The notes under the pieces were generated by a model. That model was not told the origin of the DNA. It saw only the letters and a program-made list of their open reading frames with translations, and made no database searches. From an uncultured Chromatiaceae bacterium (GTDB lineage: Bacteria; Pseudomonadota; Gammaproteobacteria; Enterobacterales; Alteromonadaceae), in NCBI GenBank assembly GCA_946481195.1, contig CAMLNG010000024.1, forward strand, positions 1-16,643: a stretch of DNA of 16,643 bases. The letters are read 5' to 3'. Shown piece after piece: positions 1 to 7,763 of this stretch (positions are counted from its first letter, which is position 1; each line of letters starts with the position of its first letter). Made by a program: the position numbers and the translations under genes.

Positions 1-225
1 TCACCGGAAAAGTTGCTGTTAACCGAAGAGATCCGCCAGGTCGTTTTCGACACGATAGAAAAATTACCGGAAGAATTGCGCACCGCTATCACGTTGCGCG
101 AGTTAGACGGTCTGAGTTATGAAGAAATTGCTGAGGTGATGGGGTGCCCAATCGGTACCGTCCGCAGCCGGATCTTCAGAGCCCGGGAAGCGATAGACAC
201 CCAGTTGAAGCCACTTGTTGGCTGA
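1..225 (+). CDS. rpoE: RNA polymerase sigma-E factor RpoE, C-terminal part (5' end outside window)
   Basis: The window opens in frame inside this gene, and the last 74 residues are present, ending at TGA 223-225. They correspond to the end of region 3/4 of an ECF sigma factor. The segment LPEELRTAITLRELDGLSY and the helix-turn-helix YEEIAEVMGCPIGTVRSR are sigma region 4.2, which contacts the -35 element of sigma-E promoters; the gene then ends IFRAREAID...LKPLVG. The match to E. coli RpoE is close over the whole fragment. RpoE directs transcription of envelope-stress genes and is held at the membrane by RseA, which is encoded 25 bases downstream. The rseA-rseB-rseC order that follows confirms the assignment over other ECF sigmas. 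The promoter and N-terminal half lie outside the window. Confidence 0.96.
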   Translation, partial: SPEKLLLTEEIRQVVFDTIEKLPEELRTAITLRELDGLSYEEIAEVMGCPIGTVRSRIFRAREAIDTQLKPLVG

Positions 226-250
226 TTTATCAACGAAGACAGGAATTAGT

Positions 251-892
251 ATGTCGTCTGAACATCAAGAATGGCTGTCCGCGGCCAGTGATAATCAAAG
301 CGTCAGTGCAGAGCAGCTCGATTCGTTATTGTCTGATCCACAATTACAGGCCAGTTGGTTACGTTATCAGCTGGCGGGTTCAGTGATCCGGCAGGAATTG
401 GCGCCACAGCTTGACGTCGATTTTGCTGACCGTTTCGCTGCCACGCTGGAACTGGAAGATAGTCATCAGCTGATCGCCGAAACAGTCCCTGCATTACAGC
501 AGGTCACTGCGAGTGCAGTCAGCGGCAATCAGCCAGCTGCGAATCAGGGCTGGTGGAAAATGCTGATGCAAGGTGCAATAGCTGCAGGTGTGGCCATTGT
601 CGCGGTGGTTGGCGTGCAACAAACTCAGCAGAAACCGGATGATGCACTGACCACGCCGCTGCCTGTGCTGCAAACCAGCCCGATCGGCGGTGTCGCAGCG
701 CCTGTAAGTCTGAGCCAGACTTCAGTCGAATCCCGTTTTACCCCGCAGCAGCAACAGCAGCAGCTGGAACAACAACGCCGGCTGCAGGAACTGATGCAGG
801 CGCGTCAGCAACAAATCCGTCTGATGGAACAGGCTGCTGCTCAGCAAGTTAAAAAAGACACGACGGATGAGGGTAAAGGTCAACAACAGTGA
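251..892 (+). CDS. rseA: Anti-sigma-E factor RseA (213 aa)
   Basis: RseA is a single-pass inner-membrane protein. Its cytoplasmic N-terminal domain binds and inhibits RpoE, and its periplasmic domain binds RseB and is cut by DegS. ATG 251 is chosen because AGGAATT (241-247) gives a Shine-Dalgarno (SD) site. A longer frame from TTG 215 would run back into rpoE. Residues 1-70 show the anti-sigma pattern (LSA, a tryptophan at 36 and VIRQEL at 45-50), although the usual DGE after LSA is not kept. The membrane helix is about residues 101-122, starting WWKMLMQGAIAAG. The periplasmic motif PVSL (151-154) matches the E. coli context of the DegS cut between Val and Ser, so cleavage at V152-S153 is inferred. 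Residues 166-195 are glutamine/arginine-rich (six Q in a row, then LEQQRR) and match the RseB-binding stretch of E. coli RseA. The CAG/CAA tract is triplet-based, so length changes would keep the frame. Confidence 0.94.
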   Translation: MSSEHQEWLSAASDNQSVSAEQLDSLLSDPQLQASWLRYQLAGSVIRQELAPQLDVDFADRFAATLELEDSHQLIAETVPALQQVTASAVSGNQPAANQGWWKMLMQGAIAAGVAIVAVVGVQQTQQKPDDALTTPLPVLQTSPIGGVAAPVSLSQTSVESRFTPQQQQQQLEQQRRLQELMQARQQQIRLMEQAAAQQVKKDTTDEGKGQQQ

Positions 893-1851
893 GTCTGACC
901 TCATTCCGTATCAGTGCCGGCTGGTTCTGCAGTCTGGCCCTTGCACTCTGCAGTCTGTCGGCGCTGGCCGACGACTGGCAGCAGTTTGATCGCACTCAAC
1001 AAGCAGTGCGCAAGTTCAATTTTGACGTCTCCTTTGTCCAGGTCAGACCCAATCAGCTGATCACTTACCGTTGGCTGCACGGTATTCATGAGCAGTCTGG
1101 TTCCTTGTCAGTACCGCTGGAGCTGGAACGGTTATTGTTACAAGATGGCGTTGGTACTGACACTTTCCGCCGTGGTGATAAAGTTTATTACGCCGCACCT
1201 GATGCGCCCGTGATAGTCACGCAAAACGATTCGATTAAAGAACTGCCTGCCATTTTGTTTGAACCGTTGCCGGTGATTCAGCAGCTATATGACATAGTGC
1301 CGGGTAGCAGCGTACCTTTATCAGGCCGCACCGCTCAGCTATTGAGGCTGAGTGCCCGCGATACCAGTCGCTACAGTTATTGGCTATGGCAGGATGCGGA
1401 GACTGGCTTCCCACTGCGGGTTGATACTGTTGATGAACAAAATTTGGTACTGGACCGTTGGATGGTAGTGCATCTGCAGTTAAAACCCAGCTTACCGGCG
1501 GAGCTGCAGAGTCTGATCAGTGCTCAATTACCCGAGCAGCCGCATGCGCTGGCTCAAAGCCAGGCGCCACAAGATCAATTCAGACTGAACTGGATCCCGC
1601 CGGGCTATCAGCTGCTGGCGCAGCAGGCGCCGGTCAGTACCCGCAGTGTCCCTGTACTGGCGAACTGGTTGCTGAGCGATGGTTTGCATCAGATTTCGGT
1701 GTTTGTGCAACCGACAGCGCGTTTGCCGGAACAGCAGCTCAGAGATGGCGCTACGACTATTTTGGTAACCACCCGGCAAAATCTGGATGTGACAGTTATT
1801 GGTCCTCTGCGTCCGGAATTGGCGGCTAAGCTGGCCGCTGCGGTCGAATAA
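889..1851 (+). CDS. rseB: Periplasmic sigma-E regulator RseB (320 aa)
   Basis: RseB binds the periplasmic part of RseA and protects it from DegS until lipopolysaccharide or lipoprotein intermediates displace it. It starts at GTG 889 inside the rseA stop (GTGA, 4-base overlap), with AAGG at 876-879 as the likely ribosome site, so translation is probably coupled to rseA. A signal peptide covers residues 1-27 (hydrophobic core LALALCSLS, cleavage ALA|DDW); its N-region has only one positive charge. The MucB/RseB N-terminal domain follows (SARDTSRYSYWLWQDAETG resembles the E. coli VVARDGTRYSYIVWMD region). The smaller C-terminal domain has FRLNWIPPGYQLL and, near the end, SDGLHQISVFV, which correspond to E. 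coli FSWTPTWLPQGF and SDGLFSFSV. The length nearly equals the 318 residues in E. coli. Frame and ends are secure. Confidence 0.95.
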   Translation: MSLTSFRISAGWFCSLALALCSLSALADDWQQFDRTQQAVRKFNFDVSFVQVRPNQLITYRWLHGIHEQSGSLSVPLELERLLLQDGVGTDTFRRGDKVYYAAPDAPVIVTQNDSIKELPAILFEPLPVIQQLYDIVPGSSVPLSGRTAQLLRLSARDTSRYSYWLWQDAETGFPLRVDTVDEQNLVLDRWMVVHLQLKPSLPAELQSLISAQLPEQPHALAQSQAPQDQFRLNWIPPGYQLLAQQAPVSTRSVPVLANWLLSDGLHQISVFVQPTARLPEQQLRDGATTILVTTRQNLDVTVIGPLRPELAAKLAAAVE

Positions 1852-1861
1852 TTCTGCACAG

Positions 1862-1889
1862 TGCGGCACTGAACAGTTCAGTCGCCGCA
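1862..1889 (+). other. Near-perfect hairpin between rseB and rseC
   Basis: TGCGGC-ACTGAA (1862-1873), loop CAG (1874-1876), TTCAGT (1877-1882), one unpaired C (1883) and GCCGCA (1884-1889) form a 12-bp stem with one bulged base. It begins 10 bases after the rseB stop. No T-run follows (the next bases are TTGAGATCC), so it does not look like an intrinsic terminator. An mRNA end-stabilising or processing stem is possible. The pairing is read directly; the role is unknown. Confidence 0.6.
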
Positions 1890-1947
1890 TTGAGATCCAG
1901 CACCGGCTCCGATAGAATCGTGCTCTGCCTCAGCTTGAGCTTTGTCC

Positions 1948-2481
1948 ATGATCACACCTTCTGAAGATAAATCCTGCCATACGCCACGGCAACCAGAGAC
2001 TGTCGCGCTGCAGACTTTGCTGGTCACCGCGACCGTATTGCGGCAGGACGATGATGGCGTTTGGCTCAGCACGCCGCTTTCCACCAGTTGCAGCGGCTGT
2101 AATCAGCAGGATAGTTGCAGTAGTGGTCTGGTTGCCAAAGCGCTGCCAGTGCGCCAACAGCAGCTGTTTCTGGCCGGCGCCGCGACACTATTACCCGGAC
2201 AACAGGTCGAGATCAGTGTGTCGCCCGGCGCTATTCTTGGCTCTGCGTTGCTGGTTTATTTATTACCATTAGCCGTGTTTATCGCAACCCTTTTGCTTGG
2301 TCAGTTGCTGCAATGGCATGAATTAGCGGCCCTTGCTGGCGCTATACTCGCTACTGCAGCGGTGTTTCGCAGCGTACAGCGAATCGAACGGGGCCGGGCA
2401 GGTCAGTTACAAATTCAGTTAGTCCGGGTCCTACCTGACCTTGCGGTGACACAAGTGCCAGCAACAGGTCGCTCTGCTTGA
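1948..2481 (+). CDS. rseC: Inner-membrane protein RseC, sigma-E operon (177 aa)
   Basis: RseC-family proteins are two-helix inner-membrane proteins with a cytoplasmic cysteine cluster. They are linked to the SoxR-reducing system and to sigma-E control, but their biochemical role is poorly defined. The Cys motif C-x2-C-x5-C (C48, C51, C57; SCSGCNQQDSC) has the same spacing as in E. coli RseC. Membrane helices lie at about 97-117 (ILGSALLVYLLPLAVFIATL) and 125-142. The PGQQVEI element before the first helix is also typical. The start is uncertain: an in-frame stop at 1936 leaves only TTG 1942 or ATG 1948, and the SD site is weak (TGAG 1936-1939). The protein carries about 20 residues before the TATVLRQ segment where the E. 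coli protein starts almost directly. It lies 96 bases after rseB, with a hairpin between them. Confidence 0.9.
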   Translation: MITPSEDKSCHTPRQPETVALQTLLVTATVLRQDDDGVWLSTPLSTSCSGCNQQDSCSSGLVAKALPVRQQQLFLAGAATLLPGQQVEISVSPGAILGSALLVYLLPLAVFIATLLLGQLLQWHELAALAGAILATAAVFRSVQRIERGRAGQLQIQLVRVLPDLAVTQVPATGRSA

Positions 2482-2493
2482 AGAACACAGTGC

Positions 2494-2583
2494 AAGCAGC
2501 AGGGAATTAGAGTACAATTCGCGGCAATTTTAATCTGCCGCAAGGCGCAGCGGCCTGACCGCCTGCGAATTCACTTGCTGCTT
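2494..2583 (+). promoter_or_regulatory. Candidate structured leader upstream of lepA (multibranch fold)
   Basis: The outer stem P1 pairs 2494-2508 (AAGCAGCAGGGAATT) with 2568-2583 (AATTCACTTGCTGCTT): 15 pairs including one G-U, with one bulged A at 2573. Inside it are P2, GCGGCA 2521-2526 with TGCCGC 2536-2541, and P3, CGCAGCGG 2546-2553 with CCG-C-CTGCG 2559-2567, which abuts P1. GAATT 2504-2508 could pair instead with AATTC 2516-2520, and AATTCGC 2516-2522 with GCGAATT 2565-2571, so the folds compete. The region lies between rseC and lepA. It is a structured RNA only if transcription starts upstream, for example by read-through from rseC. The pairings are read by eye; function is inference. 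Confidence 0.45.
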
Positions 2584-2608
2584 CACAGCTCAGTTTTGAT
2601 TGGAAAAA

Positions 2609-4408
2609 ATGTCTAAAATATCCCACATCCGTAACTTCTCGGTGATCGCCCACATTGACCACGGTAAATCGACTTTATCGGATCGACTGATCCAGTTCTG
2701 CGGCGGTCTGTCTGACCGGGAAATGCAGGAACAAGTACTGGATTCAATGGATCTGGAACGTGAACGTGGTATTACCATTAAAGCCCAGAGCGTCACGCTG
2801 AACTACAAAGCCAAAGATGGCGAAACTTATCAGCTGAATTTTATCGACACACCGGGCCACGTTGACTTCACCTATGAAGTTTCCCGTTCGCTCGCTGCCT
2901 GTGAAGGTGCGCTGCTGGTGGTTGACGCTGGTCAGGGCGTTGAAGCACAGACAGTCGCCAACTGTTACACCGCGCTGGAAATGAACCTCGAAGTATTACC
3001 GGTTCTGAACAAAATCGACTTACCACAGGCTGAGCCTGACCGTGTTGCCGAAGAAATCGAAGACATTATCGGTATCGAAGCGGTTGGCGCAGTGCAGTGT
3101 TCAGCCAAAACCGGTGTGGGTATTGAAGATGTGCTGGAAACTATCGTCAAAGGCATTCCATGCCCGGAAGGTGATGTTGACGCTCCGACACAAGCTTTGA
3201 TCATCGACTCCTGGTTCGACCCTTACCAGGGTGTTGTGTCTTTAGTGCGTGTCAAACACGGTAAAATCCAGGCTAAAGACAAAATCAAAATCATGTCCAG
3301 CGGTGCCGTGTATGAAGTCGACAAGGTCGGTATCTTCACGCCAAAAGCCACCAACACAGGTATTCTGAGCACAGGCGAAGTAGGTTTTGTCATCGCCGGT
3401 ATCAAAGAAATCAAAGGCGCGCCGGTTGGCGATACGCTGACCTTAGCGAAAAACTCGGCCGCTGAGCCTTTACCTGGCTTTAAGCGGATCAAACCACAGG
3501 TTTATGCCGGTGTGTTCCCGGTGTCTTCGGATGACTATGAAGATTTCCGCGATGCCTTAGAGAAACTCAGCTTAAACGATTCGTCATTGTTCTATGAACC
3601 AGAAAGTTCCAGCGCATTGGGTTTTGGCTTCCGTATTGGTTTCCTTGGCATGTTACATATGGAAATCATTCAGGAACGTCTGGAGCGTGAATACGACCTG
3701 GACCTCATTACCACAGCGCCAACAGTCGTATATGAAGTGTTGACCAAAGCCGGTGAAGTGGTGATGGTGGATAACCCGAGCGACCTGCCGCCGGTGGGTA
3801 ATATCGATGAAATCCGTGAACCTATCGTCGAAGCCCATATTCTGGTACCACAGGAATACTTAGGCAACGTTATCAACCTCTGTATTGAAAAGCGCGGTGT
3901 GCAGATCAATATGAGTTACCACGGCCGCCAGGTTGCAGTGGTATACGAGCTGCCGATGGCTGAAGTGGTGATGGACTTCTTTGACCGGCTGAAATCGACC
4001 AGTCGTGGTTATGCCTCACTCGACTATTCATTCAAGCGTTTCCAGGTGTCAGACATGTCACGCGTAGACATTCTGATCAACGGTGAGCGTGTCGATGCAC
4101 TGGCGATTATCAGTCACCGCGATTTTGCCCAAAGCCGCGGCCGCGAACTGGCGGAAAAGTTAAAAGAACTGATCCCACGTCAGATGTTTGATATTGCCAT
4201 CCAGGCAGCGATTGGCGCGCATGTGATTGCCCGTACCACGGTTAAACAGCTGCGGAAAAACGTCTTAGCCAAGTGTTATGGCGGTGACGTCAGCCGGAAG
4301 AAAAAGCTGTTACAGAAACAGAAAGAAGGTAAAAAACGGATGAAACAGGTCGGTAACGTGGAAGTGCCGCAAGAGGCGTTCCTGGCCATCCTGAAAGTCG
4401 GTAAATAA
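2609..4408 (+). CDS. lepA: Elongation factor 4, LepA (599 aa)
   Basis: LepA is a ribosome-associated GTPase related to EF-G, implicated in back-translocation, translation initiation and 30S assembly. ATG 2609 gives exactly 599 residues, the E. coli length. A weak ribosome site TTGGA (2600-2604) precedes it, and the TTG 2600 alternative adds only three residues. The G domain shows P-loop AHIDHGKST (14-22), RERGIT (51-56), DTPGH (80-84) and NKID (134-137). EF-G-like domains II, III and V follow ([11 protein letters not shown] in the EF-G domain V-like part), then the LepA-specific basic C-terminal domain ([19 protein letters not shown]), which is absent from EF-G and TypA. In E. coli lepA and lepB share an operon; here an intrinsic terminator lies 22 bases after the lepA stop, so the two genes may be partly uncoupled. 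Confidence 0.98.
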   Translation: MSKISHIRNFSVIAHIDHGKSTLSDRLIQFCGGLSDREMQEQVLDSMDLERERGITIKAQSVTLNYKAKDGETYQLNFIDTPGHVDFTYEVSRSLAACEGALLVVDAGQGVEAQTVANCYTALEMNLEVLPVLNKIDLPQAEPDRVAEEIEDIIGIEAVGAVQCSAKTGVGIEDVLETIVKGIPCPEGDVDAPTQALIIDSWFDPYQGVVSLVRVKHGKIQAKDKIKIMSSGAVYEVDKVGIFTPKATNTGILSTGEVGFVIAGIKEIKGAPVGDTLTLAKNSAAEPLPGFKRIKPQVYAGVFPVSSDDYEDFRDALEKLSLNDSSLFYEPESSSALGFGFRIGFLGMLHMEIIQERLEREYDLDLITTAPTVVYEVLTKAGEVVMVDNPSDLPPVGNIDEIREPIVEAHILVPQEYLGNVINLCIEKRGVQINMSYHGRQVAVVYELPMAEVVMDFFDRLKSTSRGYASLDYSFKRFQVSDMSRVDILINGERVDALAIISHRDFAQSRGRELAEKLKELIPRQMFDIAIQAAIGAHVIARTTVKQLRKNVLAKCYGGDVSRKKKLLQKQKEGKKRMKQVGNVEVPQEAFLAILKVGK

Positions 4409-4429
4409 CAAGCCCGCCATGCACCTCAG

Positions 4430-4462
4430 AGCACCGCAGCAACAGCCGGTGCTTTGTTTTTT
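4430..4462 (+). terminator. Intrinsic terminator after lepA
   Basis: AGCACCG (4430-4436) pairs with CGGTGCT (4447-4453) around a 10-base loop, and TTGTTTTTT follows at 4454-4462. It starts 22 bases past the lepA stop. The stem plus T-run is the standard intrinsic terminator form. Confidence 0.85.
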
Positions 4463-4491
4463 CTGCAAAACGGACTTACAGCTGGTAACAA

Positions 4492-4497
4492 TATAAT
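4492..4497 (+). promoter_or_regulatory. Possible promoter -10 box for the lepB-rnc-era-recO unit
   Basis: A perfect TATAAT lies between the lepA terminator and lepB, about 75 bases before the lepB start. No good -35 box stands at 16-18 bases. GGACTT (4472-4477) is 14 bases upstream and resembles part of a sigma-E-type -35, but the spacing is short. Position after a terminator and ahead of a gene cluster favours a promoter here. Confidence 0.5.
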
Positions 4498-4500
4498 CCG

Positions 4501-4554
4501 GCAGGGCGCTCGCCAGCGGCCTGCAATTTTCAGTAAGCTCAGATAGTTATCTGA
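4501..4554 (+). promoter_or_regulatory. Two hairpins in the lepB leader
   Basis: Hairpin 1: GCAGG-G-CGCT (4501-4510), loop CGCC, AGCG-G-CCTGC (4515-4524), nine pairs with one G-G mismatch, followed by AATTTTC. This is weakly terminator-like. Hairpin 2: TCAGATA (4539-4545) and TATCTGA (4548-4554) form a perfect inverted repeat ending three bases before the purine-rich GAGGAACGAGAA that precedes the lepB ATG. Hairpin 1 begins close to the expected start site of the TATAAT promoter. A role in attenuation or in access to the ribosome site is inference. Confidence 0.4.
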
Positions 4555-4572
4555 ACGAGGAACGAGAATCTC

Positions 4573-5436
4573 ATGGCTGGATATTTTGCAATACTGTTGG
4601 TCGTCCTGACACTGGTGTCGGGTTTAATTTGGTTAATCGATACTTTAGTGTTTAAACCAAAACGCGCCAAAGATGCGCCTTTACCATATGTTACTGAAAC
4701 GGCTCGGGATATTTTCCCGCTGATCGCCATCATCACCATTTTCCGCTCTTTTATTTATGAGCCGTTCCAAATTCCGTCTGGCTCTATGATGCCAACCTTA
4801 TTGGTCGGTGATTTTATCCTGGTTGAGAAGTTTTCATACGACATCAAAGACCCGGTCTGGCGCAGCACTTTAGTAGAGACCGGCAAACCTGAACATGGTG
4901 ATATCGCGGTGTTTAAATACCCGGAAGACCCAACCTCAGATTTCATCAAACGGGTCATTGGCTTACCTGGTGACAAAATCATTTACAAAAACAAGCAGTT
5001 GTTTATTCAGCGTGCTTGTGACAAGTCGGGCAATCAGCCATGCCCGACCGTAGAACCACTGCGGCAGGAATTTAAAAACGAAGGGGAGTTTTTCTTAGGG
5101 CCATACCCGCTGAAACGCTTCACTGAGCAGAATCTGACTAAATCTTATGACATTCTGCAAAATGCCATGTTGCCGGAACCGATCCATAATTATTACCGTC
5201 AGCCTGGCGTGGCCAGCAATGAGTTTGTCGTGCCGGAAGGCCATTATTTTGTCATGGGAGACAATCGTGACAACAGCCGCGACAGCCGTTACTGGGGTTT
5301 TGTCCCAGAGCAGAATCTGGTGGGTAAAGCGGTCTTTATCTGGATGAGTTTTGAATTCAGCGAAGATCCAAATCACTGGTTGCCCAGCTGGGTACCGGTT
5401 GGCGTACGCTTTGAACGCCTTGGCACTATTGAATAA
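4573..5436 (+). CDS. lepB: Type I signal peptidase LepB (287 aa)
   Basis: LepB removes signal peptides from Sec and Tat substrates at the periplasmic face of the inner membrane, using a Ser/Lys dyad. Box [14 protein letters not shown] contains nucleophile S71. Box [13 protein letters not shown] contains general base K126; the 55-residue spacing is the same as S90-K145 in E. coli. Box [18 protein letters not shown] lies near the C terminus. Membrane helices are at about residues 4-24 and 46-61, with a short basic cytoplasmic loop (FKPKRAK) between them. At 287 residues it is shorter than E. coli LepB (324) but has all catalytic boxes. The start at ATG 4573 has GAGAA at 4564-4568 as its ribosome site. 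It is the first gene of the lepB-rnc-era-recO-pdxJ-acpS run, and rnc starts 9 bases after its stop. Confidence 0.97.
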   Translation: MAGYFAILLVVLTLVSGLIWLIDTLVFKPKRAKDAPLPYVTETARDIFPLIAIITIFRSFIYEPFQIPSGSMMPTLLVGDFILVEKFSYDIKDPVWRSTLVETGKPEHGDIAVFKYPEDPTSDFIKRVIGLPGDKIIYKNKQLFIQRACDKSGNQPCPTVEPLRQEFKNEGEFFLGPYPLKRFTEQNLTKSYDILQNAMLPEPIHNYYRQPGVASNEFVVPEGHYFVMGDNRDNSRDSRYWGFVPEQNLVGKAVFIWMSFEFSEDPNHWLPSWVPVGVRFERLGTIE

Positions 5437-5444
5437 GGTCGGGA

Positions 5445-6116
5445 ATGTTACCTCCTTTAAGTAAACTTGAGAAAAAGCTCGGTTATCAGTTCAACAACAG
5501 CGCCTTGCTTGAGCAGGCGCTGACACACCGCAGTTGTAAAGGCCAGCATAACGAACGGCTGGAATTCCTCGGTGATGCCATCCTTGGATTGGTTATCGCC
5601 GAAGCACTGTTTCAGAATTTTCCGAAAACCCGCGAAGGTGACCTGACCCGGATGCGCGCCTCGCTGGTCAAAGGCGTGACTTTGGCTGAAATTGCCCGTG
5701 AGCTGGACATTGCCCAGCATTTGCGTTTAGGCCCAGGTGAATTAAAAAGCGGTGGCTCGCGGCGTGAATCCATTCAGGCCGATGCGGTCGAAGCGGTGCT
5801 CGGCGCGATTTATCTGGATTCAGGCGCCGAAGCTTGCAAAGAGCGAATTCTGCAATGGTTCGGCAGCCGCTTGCACAGCATCGAACCTGGTGTACAAAAA
5901 GATTCAAAAACCTTGTTGCAGGAATATCTGCAAGGCCGGCGTCTGGCTCTGCCACACTATGAAGTGATCGCCATCGAAGGCGAAGCACATGACCAGACGT
6001 TTACTGTCCGCTGTACTGTAGCCGGACGTCAGGCGGTGCAGGCCAGTGGCAGTTCAAGACGCAAAGCTGAGCAGGATTGTGCTCAGGCCATCCTGGAGCA
6101 ACTCAAACATGAATGA
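5445..6116 (+). CDS. rnc: Ribonuclease III (223 aa)
   Basis: RNase III cuts double-stranded RNA, including the 16S/23S precursor stems, and trims some mRNAs, often its own leader. The catalytic domain carries the signature [10 protein letters not shown] (36-45). The metal and catalytic acids are E37, E40, D44, E64, D113 and E116, each one position below E. coli E38, E41, D45, E65, D114 and E117. A double-stranded RNA-binding domain covers about 154-222, with the typical ending [17 protein letters not shown] 5445 is chosen because AAGG (5435-5438) precedes it. The gene sits between lepB and era as in most proteobacteria, and its last 8 bases overlap the era start. Confidence 0.97.
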   Translation: MLPPLSKLEKKLGYQFNNSALLEQALTHRSCKGQHNERLEFLGDAILGLVIAEALFQNFPKTREGDLTRMRASLVKGVTLAEIARELDIAQHLRLGPGELKSGGSRRESIQADAVEAVLGAIYLDSGAEACKERILQWFGSRLHSIEPGVQKDSKTLLQEYLQGRRLALPHYEVIAIEGEAHDQTFTVRCTVAGRQAVQASGSSRRKAEQDCAQAILEQLKHE

Positions 6117-7026
6117 TCTGTTACAAGAAACCGCCGGTGAAACTTTTGCCGGGCTGGTTGCTATTGTCGGCCGGCCAAACGTCGGTAAATCGACATTGCT
6201 TAATCAGCTGATTGGCCAGAAAGTCAGTATTACCTCGAAAAAACCACAAACGACACGTCACCGTATTGTCGGTATCGATACCGTTGGCAACTATCAGACG
6301 GTGTATGTCGACACGCCGGGTCTGCACAGCGAAGAAAAACGCGCGATTAACCGGCTGATGAATAAAGCCGCTGCGACGTCGATTTTAGATGTCGAGCTGG
6401 TGATTTTTGTGGTGGAAGGCACGCGCTGGACAGACGACGACCAGATGGTGTTAAACCGCTTAATCGTGGCGAAAAAACCGGTGATCCTGGCGGTCAATAA
6501 AGTCGATTTATATAAAGACAAAGAAGAGCTGCTGCCGCATTTGCAGTGGCTTGGCAGCCAGTTACAGTTTCTGGAAATTGTGCCTTTGTCTGCGGAAAAA
6601 GGCACAAATGTCAGCAAACTGCGGGAAATCGTGCACAGCCAGTTACCGCCATGCGAGTTTTTCTTCCCGGAAGATTACATCACCGACCGCTCGCAGCGTT
6701 TTATGGCCTCCGAAATCGTCCGCGAAAAGCTGATGCGTTTTCTCGGTGACGAGTTGCCTTATTCGGTGACGGTTGAAATCGAACGTTTTAAATGGGAAGA
6801 AAAGCACTACCACATCGCAGCGCTTATTCTGGTGGAGCGCGATACACAAAAACGCATGGTGATTGGTAAAGCCGGCGAGCGGATTAAAACCATTGCTTCT
6901 GAAGCGCGTAAAGACATGGAAGATTTGTTTGAACAGCCAGTGTTTTTGCAGATGTGGGTCAAAGTGAAATCCGGCTGGGCTGATGACGAGCGCGCCTTGC
7001 GCAGTCTGGGTTACGGCGAAGATTAA
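6109..7026 (+). CDS. era: GTPase Era, 30S ribosome assembly factor (305 aa)
   Basis: Era binds the 3' end of 16S rRNA through its KH domain and helps mature the 30S subunit. The ATG at 6109 overlaps the rnc stop by 8 bases, with GGAG at 6095-6098 as ribosome site; this gives 305 residues against 301 in E. coli. G motifs: GRPNVGKST (21-29), TTRHR (48-52), DTPG (68-71), NKVD (130-133) and SAEKG (161-165). The C-terminal KH domain has the conserved [18 protein letters not shown] run, followed by LWVKVK-type residues ([10 protein letters not shown]). The stop shares its last base with the recO start (TAATG), so rnc-era-recO are probably translated as a coupled set. No frame disruption is seen. 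Confidence 0.97.
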   Translation: MNDLLQETAGETFAGLVAIVGRPNVGKSTLLNQLIGQKVSITSKKPQTTRHRIVGIDTVGNYQTVYVDTPGLHSEEKRAINRLMNKAAATSILDVELVIFVVEGTRWTDDDQMVLNRLIVAKKPVILAVNKVDLYKDKEELLPHLQWLGSQLQFLEIVPLSAEKGTNVSKLREIVHSQLPPCEFFFPEDYITDRSQRFMASEIVREKLMRFLGDELPYSVTVEIERFKWEEKHYHIAALILVERDTQKRMVIGKAGERIKTIASEARKDMEDLFEQPVFLQMWVKVKSGWADDERALRSLGYGED

Positions 7027-7730
7027 TGAACGGACACGCCGTTTCAGCCTATTTGCTGCACAGCGTGGCCTTTCAGGACCAAAAGTTGCTGCTGGATCTG
7101 TTGATCCCGGGGCAGGGCAGGGTGAGGGCAGTCGCCCGCCGGCCAGCGAAAAAACACAGCGGCCGAACGACATGGCCGCTGTTTTGTTTGTATTGGGTTG
7201 AACTGAGCGGCCAGAGCGAACTCAGTACAGTCAGGCGCATTGAAGAGCAACAGGCCGCTTTGCCACTGCAGGGCGAATGGCTGTTCAGTGCGATGTATCT
7301 GAATGAACTGATTTGCCGGCTATTCCCGGCCCAGGCGCAAGCCGACACTTTGTTTGATATCTACCGGCAGGGCATTCAGAGTCTGTGGGCTTTGCAAACT
7401 GCCGGCAATCATGCGCTGGCCAGACCGCAACTTGAGCAAGTGCTGCGCCAGTCAGAACTATTGTTGTTGCAGGAGCTTGGTGTACCGGTGGATTGTAGTG
7501 TCGATGCAGAGGGCGAGCTGTTAGACAGTGGCCGTTATTATCAGTGGCAACATGAATATGGTTTTGTCACTGCACCACAGGGCTTTTTGGGCGCCGATCT
7601 GCTCGCTATCAGTGAGGGCGACTGGCACAGCAGCAGTTTACGCTGCGCCAAACAATTAAACCGGCAGTTGCTGCGGCCGTTTTTGGGCCAGGCACCACTG
7701 CATAGTCGCAGTCTGTTCCGGCAAGACTGA
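7026..7730 (+). CDS. recO: DNA repair protein RecO (234 aa)
   Basis: RecO works with RecR and RecF to load RecA on SSB-coated gaps and to anneal strands. The start is ATG 7026 in TAATG, overlapping the era stop by one base. The N-terminal OB-fold is about residues 1-75 (AYLLHSVAFQDQKLLLDL, then the GRVRAVARRPAK basic strand). The helical C-terminal domain includes LFSAMYLNELICRLF, corresponding to E. coli LYSGLYINELLSRVL, and the protein ends LHSRSLFRQD, matching E. coli LKSRELFRQ. There is no four-cysteine zinc cluster, as in E. coli RecO. The 234 residues compare with 242. The family is poorly conserved, but operon position and these motifs make the call secure. A terminator-like hairpin lies inside the coding region at 7150-7190. 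Confidence 0.93.
   Translation: MNGHAVSAYLLHSVAFQDQKLLLDLLIPGQGRVRAVARRPAKKHSGRTTWPLFCLYWVELSGQSELSTVRRIEEQQAALPLQGEWLFSAMYLNELICRLFPAQAQADTLFDIYRQGIQSLWALQTAGNHALARPQLEQVLRQSELLLLQELGVPVDCSVDAEGELLDSGRYYQWQHEYGFVTAPQGFLGADLLAISEGDWHSSSLRCAKQLNRQLLRPFLGQAPLHSRSLFRQD
7150..7190 (+). terminator. Terminator-like hairpin inside the recO reading frame
   Basis: ACAGCGGCC (7156-7164) and GGCCGCTGT (7174-7182) form a perfect 9-bp, GC-rich stem with a 9-base loop. TTTGTTTG follows at 7183-7190, and an A-rich run (7149-7154) precedes it. By form this is an intrinsic terminator, yet it lies about 125 bases into recO, where the bases also encode residues of the OB-fold. Whether it ends transcription or only attenuates it cannot be told from sequence. 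Confidence 0.5.
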
Positions 7731-7763
7731 TTTTTTCACGCTTTGGCGTGTGACGGAGAATTC

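Noticed and set aside
750..790. CAG/CAA tract in rseA as a contingency repeat
   Set aside because: Units are mixed and triplet-based, so slippage would not switch the frame; the glutamine-rich stretch matches that of E. coli RseA.
2513..2518. TACAAT as a lepA promoter -10
   Set aside because: The hexamer 17 bases upstream is GTGCAA, a poor -35, and there is no extended -10. I kept the RNA-structure reading instead, though a promoter here would argue against it.
6270..6283. Perfect 14-bp palindrome CGGTATCGATACCG inside era
   Set aside because: It encodes the conserved VGIDTVG region after the TTRHR motif, shows no second copy in the window and has no flanking regulatory context; coincidence of codons is enough.
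7737..7750. Hairpin CACGC-TTTG-GCGTG between recO and pdxJ as a terminator
   Set aside because: The T-run lies before the stem, not after it, on the coding strand, and the stem is only five pairs.
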